From positions 14,569,659 to 14,633,658 of the forward strand of contig CM072811.1 in the NCBI GenBank assembly GCA_037013495.1: a DNA stretch of 64,000 nt, in the 5' to 3' direction. The notes beneath the pieces are model-generated. The model was not told the DNA's origin. It was given only the letters and a program-made list of their open reading frames with translations, and searched no databases. Made by a program: the position numbers and the translations under genes. The stretch comes from Hippophae tibetana (Eukaryota; Streptophyta; Magnoliopsida; Rosales; Elaeagnaceae). Below, piece by piece: positions 34,320 to 46,234 of this stretch (position 1 is the stretch's first letter; each line of letters opens with the position of its first letter).

Positions 34320-35442
34320 TGAAGAATGTTAATAATGTTGTTCGAAGGGATGGTGAGGTTGTGATGAGGTTACTGGTTATTGACCTCCCTGATGTAAAAT
34401 TTTATGGGAAAATCCAATTTGAAGTCTTATGCTTGTCCAACTATATAAGACTTTCTTGATTTTTCTTTTAACATTGAGCAAGCATTTATTTGAGAAAAAA
34501 AATGTCACCAAAGGAAATATATAAAAATACATTTGTTGCAAACTATCATAGCATAGCGATGAATGTCATTTACTAACGCTAGTAGAAAATGGGCTAACTC
34601 ATCAGTAATTAATTGAAGAGCCTTAGCAAATAGAATAAATTAATCCATACATAACCTCAATTATCAATCAAAAAACCCAAGCAGTAAGCAAGAAAATTTT
34701 TGCTTTCCCCTAAGCAACTCTGTTCTAAAGAAAGAAAAAAAAAAAGAAATACAGTAAGCAAAGAAAGTGAAACTGTAATAGCATAAACCTCGAATCTCAA
34801 GAAACTAAATGGGAGGTTGTGGGAATGATGCCGACACTCAGTAGTGATAGAGAACGGCTTGATACTCACTCTGGTTTCACTATGGGATGGTCGGTGTTGG
34901 TATTTATGAAAGCTGGCATTTTGTTGAACAGTTCATATGTATTGTGAACAAGAATAAATTTGTGAGAAAACATCATACATAACAATAAACGTTAATGAAG
35001 ATGATCTAAACACAAACAACACAAAAAACTCAAATTAGGAGATAAGTATCTAGAGATAGTTCTTTGCAATATATGATCCAAAGCTCGAATCAACATATAC
35101 ATATCTGTAATGCGGATGAGGAGCTGCTGGGGGCAAGGACAAGAGCTGGGAACGCCATGCGAGAGTAACCTCTACCACTTAGTTACAATTATTTGTTGTT
35201 TTTAGGGGAAATGAATTAGTGAAAGGTCCACTGAATCGATTCCATGATTATCAAGTTTGGCAATCAAAGCATTTATTTAAGCGATTTATAAATGTGAATT
35301 GAACATATCATCTACATCATCTCAAAAAAGTTTTTGTTAGTAATAGGGCTCCTGGGCTAAATTTATCTTTCAGTGGATGTTTTCAGATGTAAATTAATGA
35401 GGCGAAAGAAACGAAAGAAAAATGAGGAAAGAACAAAAAGGT

Positions 35443-35700
35443 ACCTTAGTATATTGGAGGTTTCTTGGTGTATTAGTATCAGTTGCCATGATTGAATCAC
35501 TATCTCACTTGCACCTCCGCTTCTCCTTTGAATCACATTATCACGCGAGGGTGGCGAATTTAAGCGGTGCTGGTGTAGAAGTGGGAAAAGAAACGGAGTA
35601 TAGGATTTGAGTAGAGAAAAGAAGTGGGAAAAAAGAGGGAAAATTTGGTAGTAATAGAGAGAAGAGTTACGGTATTAGGAGTGGAAAAAAAAGAGCTTAA
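35443..35700 (-). other. Gene-like 5' end (CT-rich leader, first exon, GT donor) in element H
   Basis: The minus strand shows a pyrimidine-rich leader (CTCTTCTCTCTATTACTACC), then ATG at 35487-35489 giving MATDTNTPRNLQYTK, then AAG followed by GTACCT, a good splice-donor context at 35443-35444. Its base composition is more balanced than the surroundings. The source gene is not recognised. Confidence 0.35.
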
Positions 35701-35873
35701 AAAAGGAAAACAAATTGATAGAAAAATTTGATGTTTGGTGTAAAAGAGAGAAAATTGATAGAGTGTATTTATGGCCTAAATTTTTAAATAATCGAGGCTA
35801 TAGAGTTTTGACCTAGGTTTTTAAAATAAACGAGACTAAATTTCGAAGACCATATATATGTATTGTAGTATTG

Positions 35874-36406
35874 TATAACATAAGGACAATATAATAATTA
35901 AGAAAATTGGCTTGAGTAAAAATTAGGTTAAACTTGAAAACTTGGCCGTTTGATCAATCTAGAACAAGCTCGATCAATCAAACATAGATACTCAATCGAT
36001 CTAGTCAAGCTTAATCAATCTTGTAAAAAAATTAATTCATTTTGAAATAAGTAAATTGATCTACTTATTAGTCTTAATCGATCTAGTATTAACTCCTTGA
36101 TCAATCTAGTTATGTAAAAATTAATTCAACCAAGTAATTAAGCTTGATCGATGTAGACATGATTCGATCAATCGAATAGCCTATATTTACAATGTTCCTA
36201 TGTTTTCAATATGAAATCTAACATGCATAGGAGCAGAGATATGCTCGAGATATGATCATTAGAGCTTAAGAATTTCTTTGGCTTGAAAATATTCTTGAAA
36301 TACTCATCTAGAAACTAAAATTAAATTTGTATGTTTTATTCACGAATATTACTAACACTCATGTAATCCTTATAGATCATTCCCATGAAGATTGTAATGT
36401 TGGAAA
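35874..36406 (-). mobile_element. Copia LTR fragment (family G, copy G1)
   Basis: Collinear with 52800-53410: repeats of TTGATCAATCTAG and CTCAATCGATCTAG, GAATAGCCTATAT, then CTAACATGCATAGGAGCAGA and TGTTTTATTCACGAATAT. Truncated on the left at element H. Confidence 0.65.
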
Positions 36407-37590
36407 CTAATGTAAAAATTAACAAATATTAATTTTGGGCATGTAGATTAATCAAGAATAAAAGAACTAAAAGTAAAATAGCAAGTAATTAGTTGAGACA
36501 ACTAAGTAGTAAGCAAATTTAGCTCGGCAAGAGAAATGACAAAGAATTCAAGTTATTTAGATACCTAACATTGCAAAAAAACAAGTTATCACACTCAGTA
36601 CCCAATTCCTACAGATATACTATGGAAATGTTATGGCAAAATATACCAATAACCAAAATTCGTGAATTTATAAGGGATTCTTCCAAATCTGTGATGTTTA
36701 TAATTCCTAAGGTTCAATTAAATATATTCCTATGTAAACCTAACTTTAAAAACATCATTACATGTACCAATTCTTTTGGGAACAATTATATACTCCTATA
36801 ATAGTTGCAAAATTTACTTTAATCCTTAGACCTAAGCTAAACCCACATTATTCAAGCTTAAACAACTTAAACCTTTCTAGAATTAATCTTAGTATATTAT
36901 CCTATTTGAAGTTTGGATCCAAAAAAGTATGCTTAGGCAGTTCCTTTACTGAGCACAACATTAGCTTATTCATCCATAATCCTATCTAAAACATATCTAG
37001 CTCATCATTCTCCCTAAATTAATTACAAATTTAGGGATAAAAACATCCATGTCCAAATCTACAAATTATAGAGAATGAAATTAAGAAAAGAAAGAGATAA
37101 GAAAGCTTCAATGAAGTAGCCTCTTGTCTCCTCTTTCTTGACCAAATCTAACTTCTCTCTTAAATTCCTTAACAAGCTTGGTCTTCATTTCTCTTCCTCT
37201 TGTTCTTTTTTTTTTTGTCTATTCTTCAAGTATCCATTTTTGTCCTTTAAATGACCTAAATCCAATTATCCCTTACTTTTATTTTTATTCATTCTCTCCT
37301 CAATTTCTCGATAAGTTTGCTACAACAAAGCCATAGCAAACTGTGAACTACTTTAGTTTTTGTTCTCTTTATTTTCTGTGAAATAAGAAAGTACAATTTC
37401 TATAAATAAGCTTTAAAATATTAATTATTTCAATAAAATACAAGCTAAATTCTGTTTTATACTTATAGCACACTCAATTCCAAAATGACACACTCAATAT
37501 ATATTTAAGCATATTAGGTAGATTTTCTCAAATAATAAATTAGAGTTATCACTCTAATAATTTAAATCTAATACATTAGAGTTATCACTC
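36407..37590 (-). mobile_element. LTR-like segment (family I)
   Basis: Starts TGTTGGAAACTAATG and contains a CT-rich stretch (37130-37210) like the R/U5 parts of LTRs C and A in minus orientation. It abuts an Athila gag fragment. GAGTTATCACTCTA occurs twice near the right end (37550-37595). No coding sequence. Assignment tentative. Confidence 0.35.
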
Positions 37591-38935
37591 TATGGTTGGG
37601 CATCCTACTAACACTTGTTCTACTCTCCAAGAGAGTTATTATGAACAAGCCCGTGTTATTAGAGGATTTCAAGTACAGAGGCCTAGGTATGATTCCTATT
37701 CTAACACTTATATTGTAGGATGAAGGGATAAACCAAATCTAGGTTATCCATGCAATAATCAAGCAACCTCCAACGATCAACCTGAGTTTCCTAAAACTAA
37801 GCCTCTTCTACAATATCAACCTAGACCCCAACCACCTAAATAGCCCCAAGGTAAGTCCCTATAAGACTTTGTAATTCCTTTAGCCACTAACAATGCTAAC
37901 TTTTACTAGTATACCCTATCTTCAATCCATAATCTAGAGCCATAAATGAGTCAAGTAGCCATAACACTAGGAAGGTTTTAAGCATGGGCATCTTATAAGC
38001 TCCTTTCCTAAATTGTAAAAAATCCCAAGTAGACTATCAATGCCATTACTTTGAAAAGTGGAAAGCATTTGGAATAGCCCAAACAAGTCCCCATAGATAT
38101 CAAATGAAATGCAAAGTCTACCTAAAATAAAGAGCTTGAAGAAGAGAAGACCACCCCACAAGAAGCTAAAGTGGAACCAAAGGTACTATCCAAAATTTTC
38201 CTTTCTACTTATGAGCCTAATTTTCCTTTTCCTTGGAGATTTAGAAACACAAAGAAAGAAGAATATGAAACATTGATTTTAGAGACCAACCAAAAGGGGC
38301 ATATGAACATATGACTACTCTACTAGATGCTAAAAATAAAGTTCCTAAGGATACAAAGTTCCTAAAGGAACTTTGCACCACCAAACGCAAACTAAAAGGG
38401 AACGAAGTGGTAACTGTGGAGATAATGTATTTGCAGTGCTAAAATAAATCCCACCAAGTGTCAGGAACAAGGTAGTTTTTTCATCCTTGTAAAGATAGGT
38501 AATACGAGGCTTGAGAAATATATGCAAGATTTAGGAGCATCTATTAATGCTATGCCTTATAATTAAGTTCACTAAATCTATGTCCCTTAAAATAAATGGT
38601 GTGATTATACAACTTCGTGGCAGGACTAATGTCCATTGTAAGGGTGTTATTTAGAATGTCTTAATGTAAATGGATGACATGATCTTATTGGTGGACTTCA
38701 ATGTGTTGGACATAAGTGATGATTCTTACACCATGTCCACACCATTATTATTTAGAAGAACATTTATGATAACATATCACACTAAGATAGATACGTATAG
38801 TACGAGCTAACTCTTAAATTTGATGGGGATATAACTTGCTTCAACATCTTTGTAGCAATGAAGTATATGGATGATTGTGGAGACAACTTTGGACGAGAAT
38901 TAGATATGTTCAGCTGATGAAGTTAAACCAAGTGC
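37591..38935 (+). pseudogene. Athila-like gag tail and protease (copy F)
   Basis: Plus strand: HPTNTCSTLQESYYEQARVI, then FQVQRPRYDSYSNTYIVG, stop, RDKPNLGYP (gag after the zinc knuckle); NAITLKSGKHLE; and the protease active site MQDLGASINAMPY with its Asp codon at 38528-38530, followed by FDGDITCFNIFVAMKYMDD near 38815-38880. Stops are frequent. The sequence then leaves pol altogether: no RT, RNase H or integrase follows. Confidence 0.8.
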
Positions 38936-40421
38936 TTTGTGTGATGTAACCCACCATTTTTTTCCTACTTCATTTTACTTATTTTTACATTGCACATATG
39001 AGTATGTTTCCATCGAGGAAAATGTAAGAATTAGGTGTGTGTGTGTGTGTGAGTGTTAGCATATCTCTATCTTTATTGTTGTATGATTTACTAGGTTTAG
39101 TATATTTTAGGATTAGTATACTAGGTAGCATAATTGTTTTAATTTTTAGGATTATTTATTACATTTTTAGGATAGTAATGATGAATACATAGGCTTGGAA
39201 ATAACAATAAGATGTTTCATTCTTTTTTTCTTGTATAATTGATCATTAATGCTTAAAAACATGAAATTTTAATAATAAATAATTTTGGTAGAATCTTGAT
39301 ATTGTTCTTAACTAAAGGCATATATTTTGTGATAATCTAGCTTAGAAAATGCATGCAAAGTAGCTAAATTGGGATATGATGATCTATGTATTTGAATTTT
39401 TGAAGTGCTATGTTAATTTCTTTGAATACCATTTTATTTCTAATGAGCATGATTAAGTTTCTTTAACCATTTCTTAGGTATCAAAGAAAATGTTGATTGA
39501 GTTTTTATGCAAAGTGATTAAAACATTAGGATTAAACTTTTTAACCAAATTTTCCTACCCTTAATGTTTGTGTTCTTAGAAGTACAATTCCTTTAGTGAA
39601 CATATTTAAGCCTACATGAGCCAATTATTTGTACTCACTTCTTACCCTTTAAACCAACAACATTGGTCATAACCTATAGTTCAAGAATAAGTGGAGTTGC
39701 ATAAAAAGATGAAAAATTATGGAAACACTAGAATAAGATTAATAATTCAAAATTTTCCTATAATTGATCAAATGCCTAACATATGCAAAATAGCCATTTC
39801 TAAAATATGTACCCTATATAACGAAAATCCTAATAAAAATAAGGGGGTTAGCTGAAAATAAATATCAAAAGGAGATGAGTATCAAAAGAGAATGGCAAGG
39901 AGAAAAAAAGATAGAAAAAAGTTAATAATGATGGTTTGGTTCAAAATAAAGAAATTTGACTCTATTTTGTCTTAGGATAGTGTTCTTCATAGATCTCTTC
40001 TTCTTACTCCATGGATTCATGAACTTTTGTTAATTTATTTTTTCCTTTTCATTTGATTGGACCAACAAGCCTAGCCTTATTACAATTAAACAAAAAACCT
40101 TTTGATTTTAGAAAACACATTCAATGAGTGGAGATATAACTTTAAGAAAAATCCTACGGTGCTTGATATAACTATAGAAATATGGTGATGTTCTAGGGGA
40201 ATGCATATGGGCTTTACTGGTTTAAATTACTTGGTTTGACGATCACTAATAAAGTTACTACATACTCACTTCGAGCTATATTATTATGGATAATGCTAGA
40301 GCAAAGGGATGGTTATGGATGCCTACAAATATTTATTAATATCAAGCTCTTGAGATGAAATGTTGAAAACTATGTTTGTGATGACTTCTTTTTCCTTTGC
40401 TTGAGGACTAGCAAAGAGTAT
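38936..40421 (+). other. 3' non-coding internal region of Athila-like copy F
   Basis: A+T-rich, no coding block, with a (GT)n run at 39033-39051. It leads to the phrase CTTTGCTTGAGGACTAGCAA (40397-40413) that precedes the PPT in Athila-like elements. Confidence 0.5.
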
Positions 40422-40433
40422 GTCTGGGGGGTT
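40422..40433 (+). other. Polypurine tract of copy F
   Basis: GTCTGGGGGGTT directly before TAATTAGGACC, a degraded TG LTR start. Confidence 0.6.
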
Positions 40434-41244
40434 TAATTAGGACCATTTTTTATATATATTTATGCATCAATTCCAATATATTTACAATGAATTACTATCC
40501 CTAATGCGTTTATCTATTTATTTGGGGTTATACAGATATTTAGGAATGAAATGAGCACACAGAGGTAAAAATGTGTATTTAGAGAAAAAAAATAGAATGC
40601 TTTATCATTCTAGCTTCGATCAAGATTGATCAAAGAGTTAGGGGAAGAACAAAACATTTTGATAAATCTAAAAAAGGACTCAATCAATCAAGCCATCAGT
40701 CGATCGATTGAGCTTTGATTCATTAAAGGTTAGAATGATCAAGAAAGGGTCTCGATTAATCAAGACATCTAGTGAGCACCTTAATCTATCATTTTTTTAG
40801 CATCAACCTTGAATCCTAGTCATTGGATCAAGTAAATTTTTATCCAACTCGGATTAGGCTCAAATTACACTATATAAACAACCTTAAGAGTCATCAAAAC
40901 ATAATAATTGCTACAAGGAAAAATATAGATCAAATAGCACATCAAGGGAAACTTTTGTAGGAGATTTTGTAGATTTTCATAAGCTTTTCTTAATCCTCTT
41001 ATTTATAGTTTTCTATGATTATAATGATGAATCTTGTAGAATGAATATCTAGCTAATTTTAATAATATGGTTGTAAGGAATTCAAAGCCCTAGAATATGA
41101 TTTCATTAATTTAATGTTATGAATAATTTTAGGTTCAATACTTGATTTTTAATGGGTATAATTCTATATTAGAATTCCAAAACTATGTATGTTATGAATT
41201 AGGCCATACAACTAACTTGTTGCATGAATATATTTATATCTAAA
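40434..41244 (+). mobile_element. 3' LTR (or part) of Athila-like copy F
   Basis: Begins TAATTAGGACCATTTTTTAT and extends to about 41240, where family G sequence starts. It contains TCGATCAAGATTGATCAAAG-type direct words. The right edge is uncertain. Confidence 0.5.
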
Positions 41245-42215
41245 AAGTTTCTTTTTTAGTTACAGACCTCATGAGCTAGAGGGTGGATGAATAAAAGATC
41301 AACAAAAGTATGACAAATTAAATTTCACATAATGGTCAGCATGCAACTACATGTAAATAAGGTAATACAAAAATATAAAGATTAATAAATGAGAGTTTTA
41401 GGTAGAAACAACCTAGACTACACCAATGATCCAAGAGTAAAACCATCAATCCACCAAACCACTTAACTATTTACTGTGAAAAATAAGGTCCAATTACAAA
41501 GATAGGACTCAAAATACCCATAAATATAATCCCCCTACGTAATCTACTTACAAGTTGTTGCCTTTATCATAGTCTCTATAATAAAGGTGTTCGGATCTAA
41601 ACCAACATTCCAACAACTTAAGTGACAAAAGCAATCAAACCCATTCTACTAGTATATGAAAAGATAGCACAATAACACAAGTGCAAATGAGTGTCTTAGA
41701 GTAGATTTAATAATAAATAACCTTAACTAGATGATTTAATAAATATATTAGCTAAATTAAAATCAACTAGTAACCATGAACAATCAGTTTAAATCACACT
41801 ATTAGAAATATTGTAAACTTGTTAATTCATCAAACGTAACTACAAATGTTTGACAAATTAACTTAATGAAAAAGTCTTACTTGGATAGTTTTTTATATAA
41901 CAAGAAAGAGAGAGAGAGAGAATAAGATGAAGAGTCGTGTGGTTAAATTTTTTTTGAGCCAATGGTATAATTAAATAGACTGAGTAGAAACCTTATATCA
42001 AAGGTTTATTACAAATCTATCCTTAAAAATATTTAAAAGAGCATTGAAAGATCTTTAAAACATAAGAACAATATACCAATAAAACAAATTGGCTAAAAAC
42101 AATTGGATTAAACTTGAAAACTTAGTCATTCAATCGATCTAGAATTATCTAGTTTGATCAAACATGGTCGCTTGATCAATTGCCTAGTCTATAGCTTAGT
42201 TAGTACAAGCATAAT
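41245..42215 (-). mobile_element. Copia LTR fragment (copy G3)
   Basis: Shares GAGTTTTAGGTAGAAACAAC, ACTATTTACTGTGAAAAATA and AAGGTGTTCGG with copies at 51650 and 56170. The TCGATCTAG words near 42140 match G1. A (GA)n run at 41908-41922 lies within. Confidence 0.65.
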
Positions 42216-42762
42216 GAAATCTAATTAAGTGCCAACATATGAGGGTCTTATTATGATTGGAAAGCATTTTTCAATGTTTTATGTCGACTATTAAATTATT
42301 TGTCTCTGTTGTTTAATTTATTTGGTTGTTTCTTTCTTTCTGTGTATCTTGTTTTTGTTATTTGATTTTTTAATATTTTTGTTGCTAGTGAGATTCTGTT
42401 TCTATTGCTAGAGAAATTTGGATGAGTCCTTTAAAATATGTATCTTCTTGTCACAATTGTGCATTAGGCTTTGGACTCTTTCTATTGAACAAATTTAAGT
42501 AGGATTTATTTGGTCCAACTCAAACTGACCATGGTCACATGAATTGCCACTCCTACTTGGTTTAGAAAGTTTCATGCTTTTTGCCTCTCATATGATATCA
42601 TGAAATCCATGTCCAACTTGCCCACATCAATTTGGATCACCAATAAATTGAATTTATTAAAACCTCTTTTTCACCTTTTAGTGACTTCTCCTTTAGAGAG
42701 AAATTGTTTCTTTTATTTTCTTCGTAGATTGGTTAAAGCACGCAACTCATGATCTTTGTTTT
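42216..42762. other. Unassigned A+T-rich DNA
   Basis: Nothing supported. Possible Copia-derived sequence, but no protein block recognised. Confidence 0.3.
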
Positions 42763-43196
42763 ATTGTTGAAGAGTATGAATAATTTTTAGGCTCACCTCC
42801 CAAAAGCTTGAACTTTTGGGAGAATTGGTACTTGACACTTTTATATGGTATCATAATAGCATAATCTGAGATCAAATCCCCTGTGATAACCTACAAAATA
42901 AATTAAAATTTTCAAGTTTGATGGACATTTACAAAAAGACAAGGAAACACATCAATGGGGAAAGTTCAAGTGATGGGCATTTGCAAAAAAACAAAGTATC
43001 TCACACTTGAAGGGGGATGTTGTAGTATAAATGATTATTAAGCCCACCTCCGATTGAACTTGAGAATTTTAATTGATTTTGGAGTTGTCAGAATGATTGG
43101 ATTCTTAGACCTTATAGCTTTAATATCATGAAGAAGTGTCGGACACAAATTCTCCTAAAAGCTCTAGCTTTTGAGAGTTTGTACTAACAATTATTT
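42763..43196 (+). mobile_element. TRIM-like or Copia-derived mini-retroelement
   Basis: Starts TGTTGAAGAGTATGAATAAT with a dyad CAAAAGCTTGAACTTTTGG, then ACTTGACA, a PBS-like TGGTATCATAATAGC (42847-42861), about 160 bp of non-coding DNA, a PPT-like GAAGGGGGATG, and a second start TGTTGTAGTATAAATG at 43018 followed by AAAAGCTCTAGCTTTTGAG near 43160 and TACTAACA at 43196. The order LTR, PBS, short interior, PPT, LTR is that of a TRIM. The two terminal repeats differ by an internal segment of about 90 bp. Confidence 0.5.
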
Positions 43197-45111
43197 ATAC
43201 TCTTTAACATTTATTAGTTTAAAAATTATAAAAAAATAATTTTAAGATCCTTTTTAAGGAAGAAATTATTCCTTATTTTTAAAATATGCATGCAATGATA
43301 TCTTATTTCATACCAATATAATTTAATATTAGTGTAACATTTTAGTATACTCTAAGAGCAATTAGTAGCACCTTATTTATCAAAATGCTCACCTCATGTA
43401 TTCTCAAGTTATAATAAATAGAACGTAGTATATGTTCAAGAAGTAATAAATAATACGCCAATATCTCATCTAGTTATTAATTTATTTGGATAATTCTTAT
43501 AGACGTCACAATTTACTATTACATTACTCTTAATATTTGTTCAGCATTACACATTTTAAATTGTTCATGGATTGAAATATTGATAATATTTTGTATATAT
43601 TGGTCATACGAACAAACACATTTTGGCAAGTGTAGGAATATAAGAAATTTTTGTCCTTAATTTAAATATTTTTTAAATGATCATAAATTGTACAAAATTT
43701 TCCATTAATATAGATATTTTTTATAAAACTAAAATTATCAATATTTCCATTAAGATCAATATATTAAACCTTTTGGGTGGTTGACCTCTTTCTTTGTGTT
43801 TAAATGTTGATTAAAGATACTAATCGAGTGCTAGTATTGTATGTACATACATAGAGAATTATACATATTGATAGTCTCTGTTTTCACTATATATGTCAAT
43901 ATCCTCTTCCATTCTCACAATATATATATATATAATTAATTACCATGTTTTATCGCTTCCTGTACCGAAGAATGGAAAAAAAATTATACTAATCAGGTTT
44001 ATATATACAAAATGTATTTAGATAATTTTAAAAAATATTATTAATATTTATACTAAAATAAGATTTTATAAATATAAATAGATGTTCGAGAAAACAACAA
44101 AAATACTACTATTATAATTTATAACCTTAAAAATAATATATTTTATTTTTAATTCATATATTTTTTTTATTAAAACAAATTTAATATATTATTTTATTTT
44201 AAAAATAATTTAAATTAAATTATGATTTTTTAAACACGTTAAATATATAGTTTAATTTTTAATATAAATTTTAAAATAATAATTATTTATAATTTACTTA
44301 ATTGCGTTTATATGAGTTCATGAATAAAAAAGTCATCTATCGAGTCATGTAAAAGTTACTCGGAAGAATTAATCAGTCTTTCTCTTTGTGCTTATCTATT
44401 CCTCTAGCAAGCTGCCAGTGGCATAGCCCCAGCTGCTTAATTTGTTAATAAAAACCTTTATTTGATTGATCACATCTCTAAACCGCCACCAGTATTATTT
44501 TATGAATGGTAAATAATATTATTTTAAAAATATCAAAATGAAATATCTATAAATGAACCTGCCTCCTAAAAATTGATGGTAAGGTATAAAAATAATAATA
44601 GTATTAAAATTTATAAAATAGAAATAATATTGTGATAATAATAAATGTGATTTAATTAAATGATATTTAAAATTAAATATATCAAAGTAGTTATAGTTTG
44701 ATTTAAATAACATTAAATTAAATGTTATTTAAAATAAAATAATATGTAATATTTTTTTAATAGTTAATATATATTAAATAAATTTAAATAATATTATTTA
44801 TATGATTATAAATTATAAAGATATTATTTTTATTGTTTATCAAAATTGTTTTCAAATATTACCTTATAAATTTGTGCATATTTACCATTTTGGGAGCACT
44901 GTTAACAAGTTGTTTGCCAAATTGTCTTTCGCAAAACAAAAGAGCCAATCAATTATCAAATTAACATAACGCTTTGACTTTAATTAGAAAAATGTAAAAA
45001 GATACTATTCAATGTCAATTAAAAATGATTACGTAAAACTTTTTAAAATTTAATTAATAATTCGATGCCCCTAACATTACTCCTTTAACTAATTATACTT
45101 TCTTCTCCTTT
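43197..45111. other. A+T-rich intergenic DNA
   Basis: No gene or recognisable element. An (AT)n microsatellite lies at about 43921-43935. Open frames such as 44519-44713 are AT-rich artefacts. Confidence 0.5.
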
Positions 45112-45427
45112 TACTGCTACAAAACCCGATTTTAAATCGATTCAAATTTGTTCACGTATTGAATTGATTTTAAACTTAAATTCGATTTACCTTTTAAACC
45201 TATTTTAAACGAAAAGTTGGTTTAATATGTGAATCAACTTTAAAATATATATTGATTTTTTTAATACATATTTTACTCATTTTCACTTTATTAATAACCT
45301 GTATTCGATCACAGAGTATAAAAAAATCAAAATCTATTTAACAAAGTTTAAATAATAATACAAATAATTGAAAAATTAAATATAATTAATTATTTGATAA
45401 TTAAATTTATTACAAAAAAATAATTTA

Positions 45428-45429
45428 TA

Positions 45430-45480
<51 letters not shown>
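45428..45480. repeat. (AT)n microsatellite in CACTA-2
   Basis: About 25 AT units. The same site in CACTA-1 (about 725-742) has only about seven, so it expanded or contracted after the copies diverged. Confidence 0.9.
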
Positions 45481-45482
<2 letters not shown>

Positions 45483-46234
45483 ACTTAAATTACAAATAAA
45501 ATGATGTCGTCAAAGTGTCATAGATTTTGTGATATTCCCACTTTATTTCAAGAAGAGCAAGCTTAGTTGGCTTAAAATCACCAACATAGTGACAAGGAAA
45601 TTCGTCAAAAAATAGCTAGTTCATATAACAATTTATTCCCTACATATATGAACATATAAACATCTATCAAACAAGCAGTCTAAACTTCAGAGACATATGA
45701 ATGAAGAAATTAAAGCATTATAAATATTACTATGGTGTTGTCCTATGTTATTCAATATCATCATATTTTTCTCATAATATTATAATTTAAACAAAGTGTT
45801 TTGTCCATTCTTCTTGTAAATCATCAAAAATATGCATATCATAGCCCTACTTGTTCCAACCAAAGAAATATACATAATTAAATTCAAAATAAGAGAGATT
45901 ACCACATCGACACCCGAGTGATATAATGATAAAATTATCCCTTCGAAAACATATATAAATTATTTTTTGTCAATTCATGATATTACACTGGAATGACGAT
46001 TCTTGTTGGTTTTCCTATACTTGGCTAGCCAGTGACTACCATGATGTTGTCAAAAGGAAAGTAGGCAAGAGAGATGAGATGAAGTTTGAAAAAAAACAGG
46101 TCCATAAAACAATGCATTCCCCTAAATACACGAGCACATAAACATCTATCAAACAATGGACTTCAGACACAAAAATAGAGAAAGTAAAGCATTATAAAAA
46201 TTACCATTATGTTGTCATATGCTATTCAAGAGGG

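Larger units (their letters stand above)
33577..35870 (-). mobile_element. Non-autonomous CACTA-like element H
   Basis: The left end AACTATCCAAAAAATAG and the right end (reverse complement) TACTACAATACATA are degraded CACTA termini. The subterminal DNA holds inverted units such as GGCCTTGGTTTTTAAATAAT and CGAGGCCATAA (33701-33791) and GGCCTAAATTTTTAAATAAT with CGAGGCTATAG (35773-35810). No TSD is preserved (AAA against TTG). No transposase was found. The interior looks gene-like on the minus strand (see 35445-35700). Confidence 0.45.

Noticed and set aside
33577-35870. Element H considered as a MULE or hAT element
   Set aside because: The ends look like degraded CACTA termini and no 8-9-bp TSD was found. 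Kept as CACTA-like with low confidence.
44519-44713. 64-codon Tyr/Phe/Ile-rich frame
   Set aside because: Composition artefact in an AT-rich spacer.
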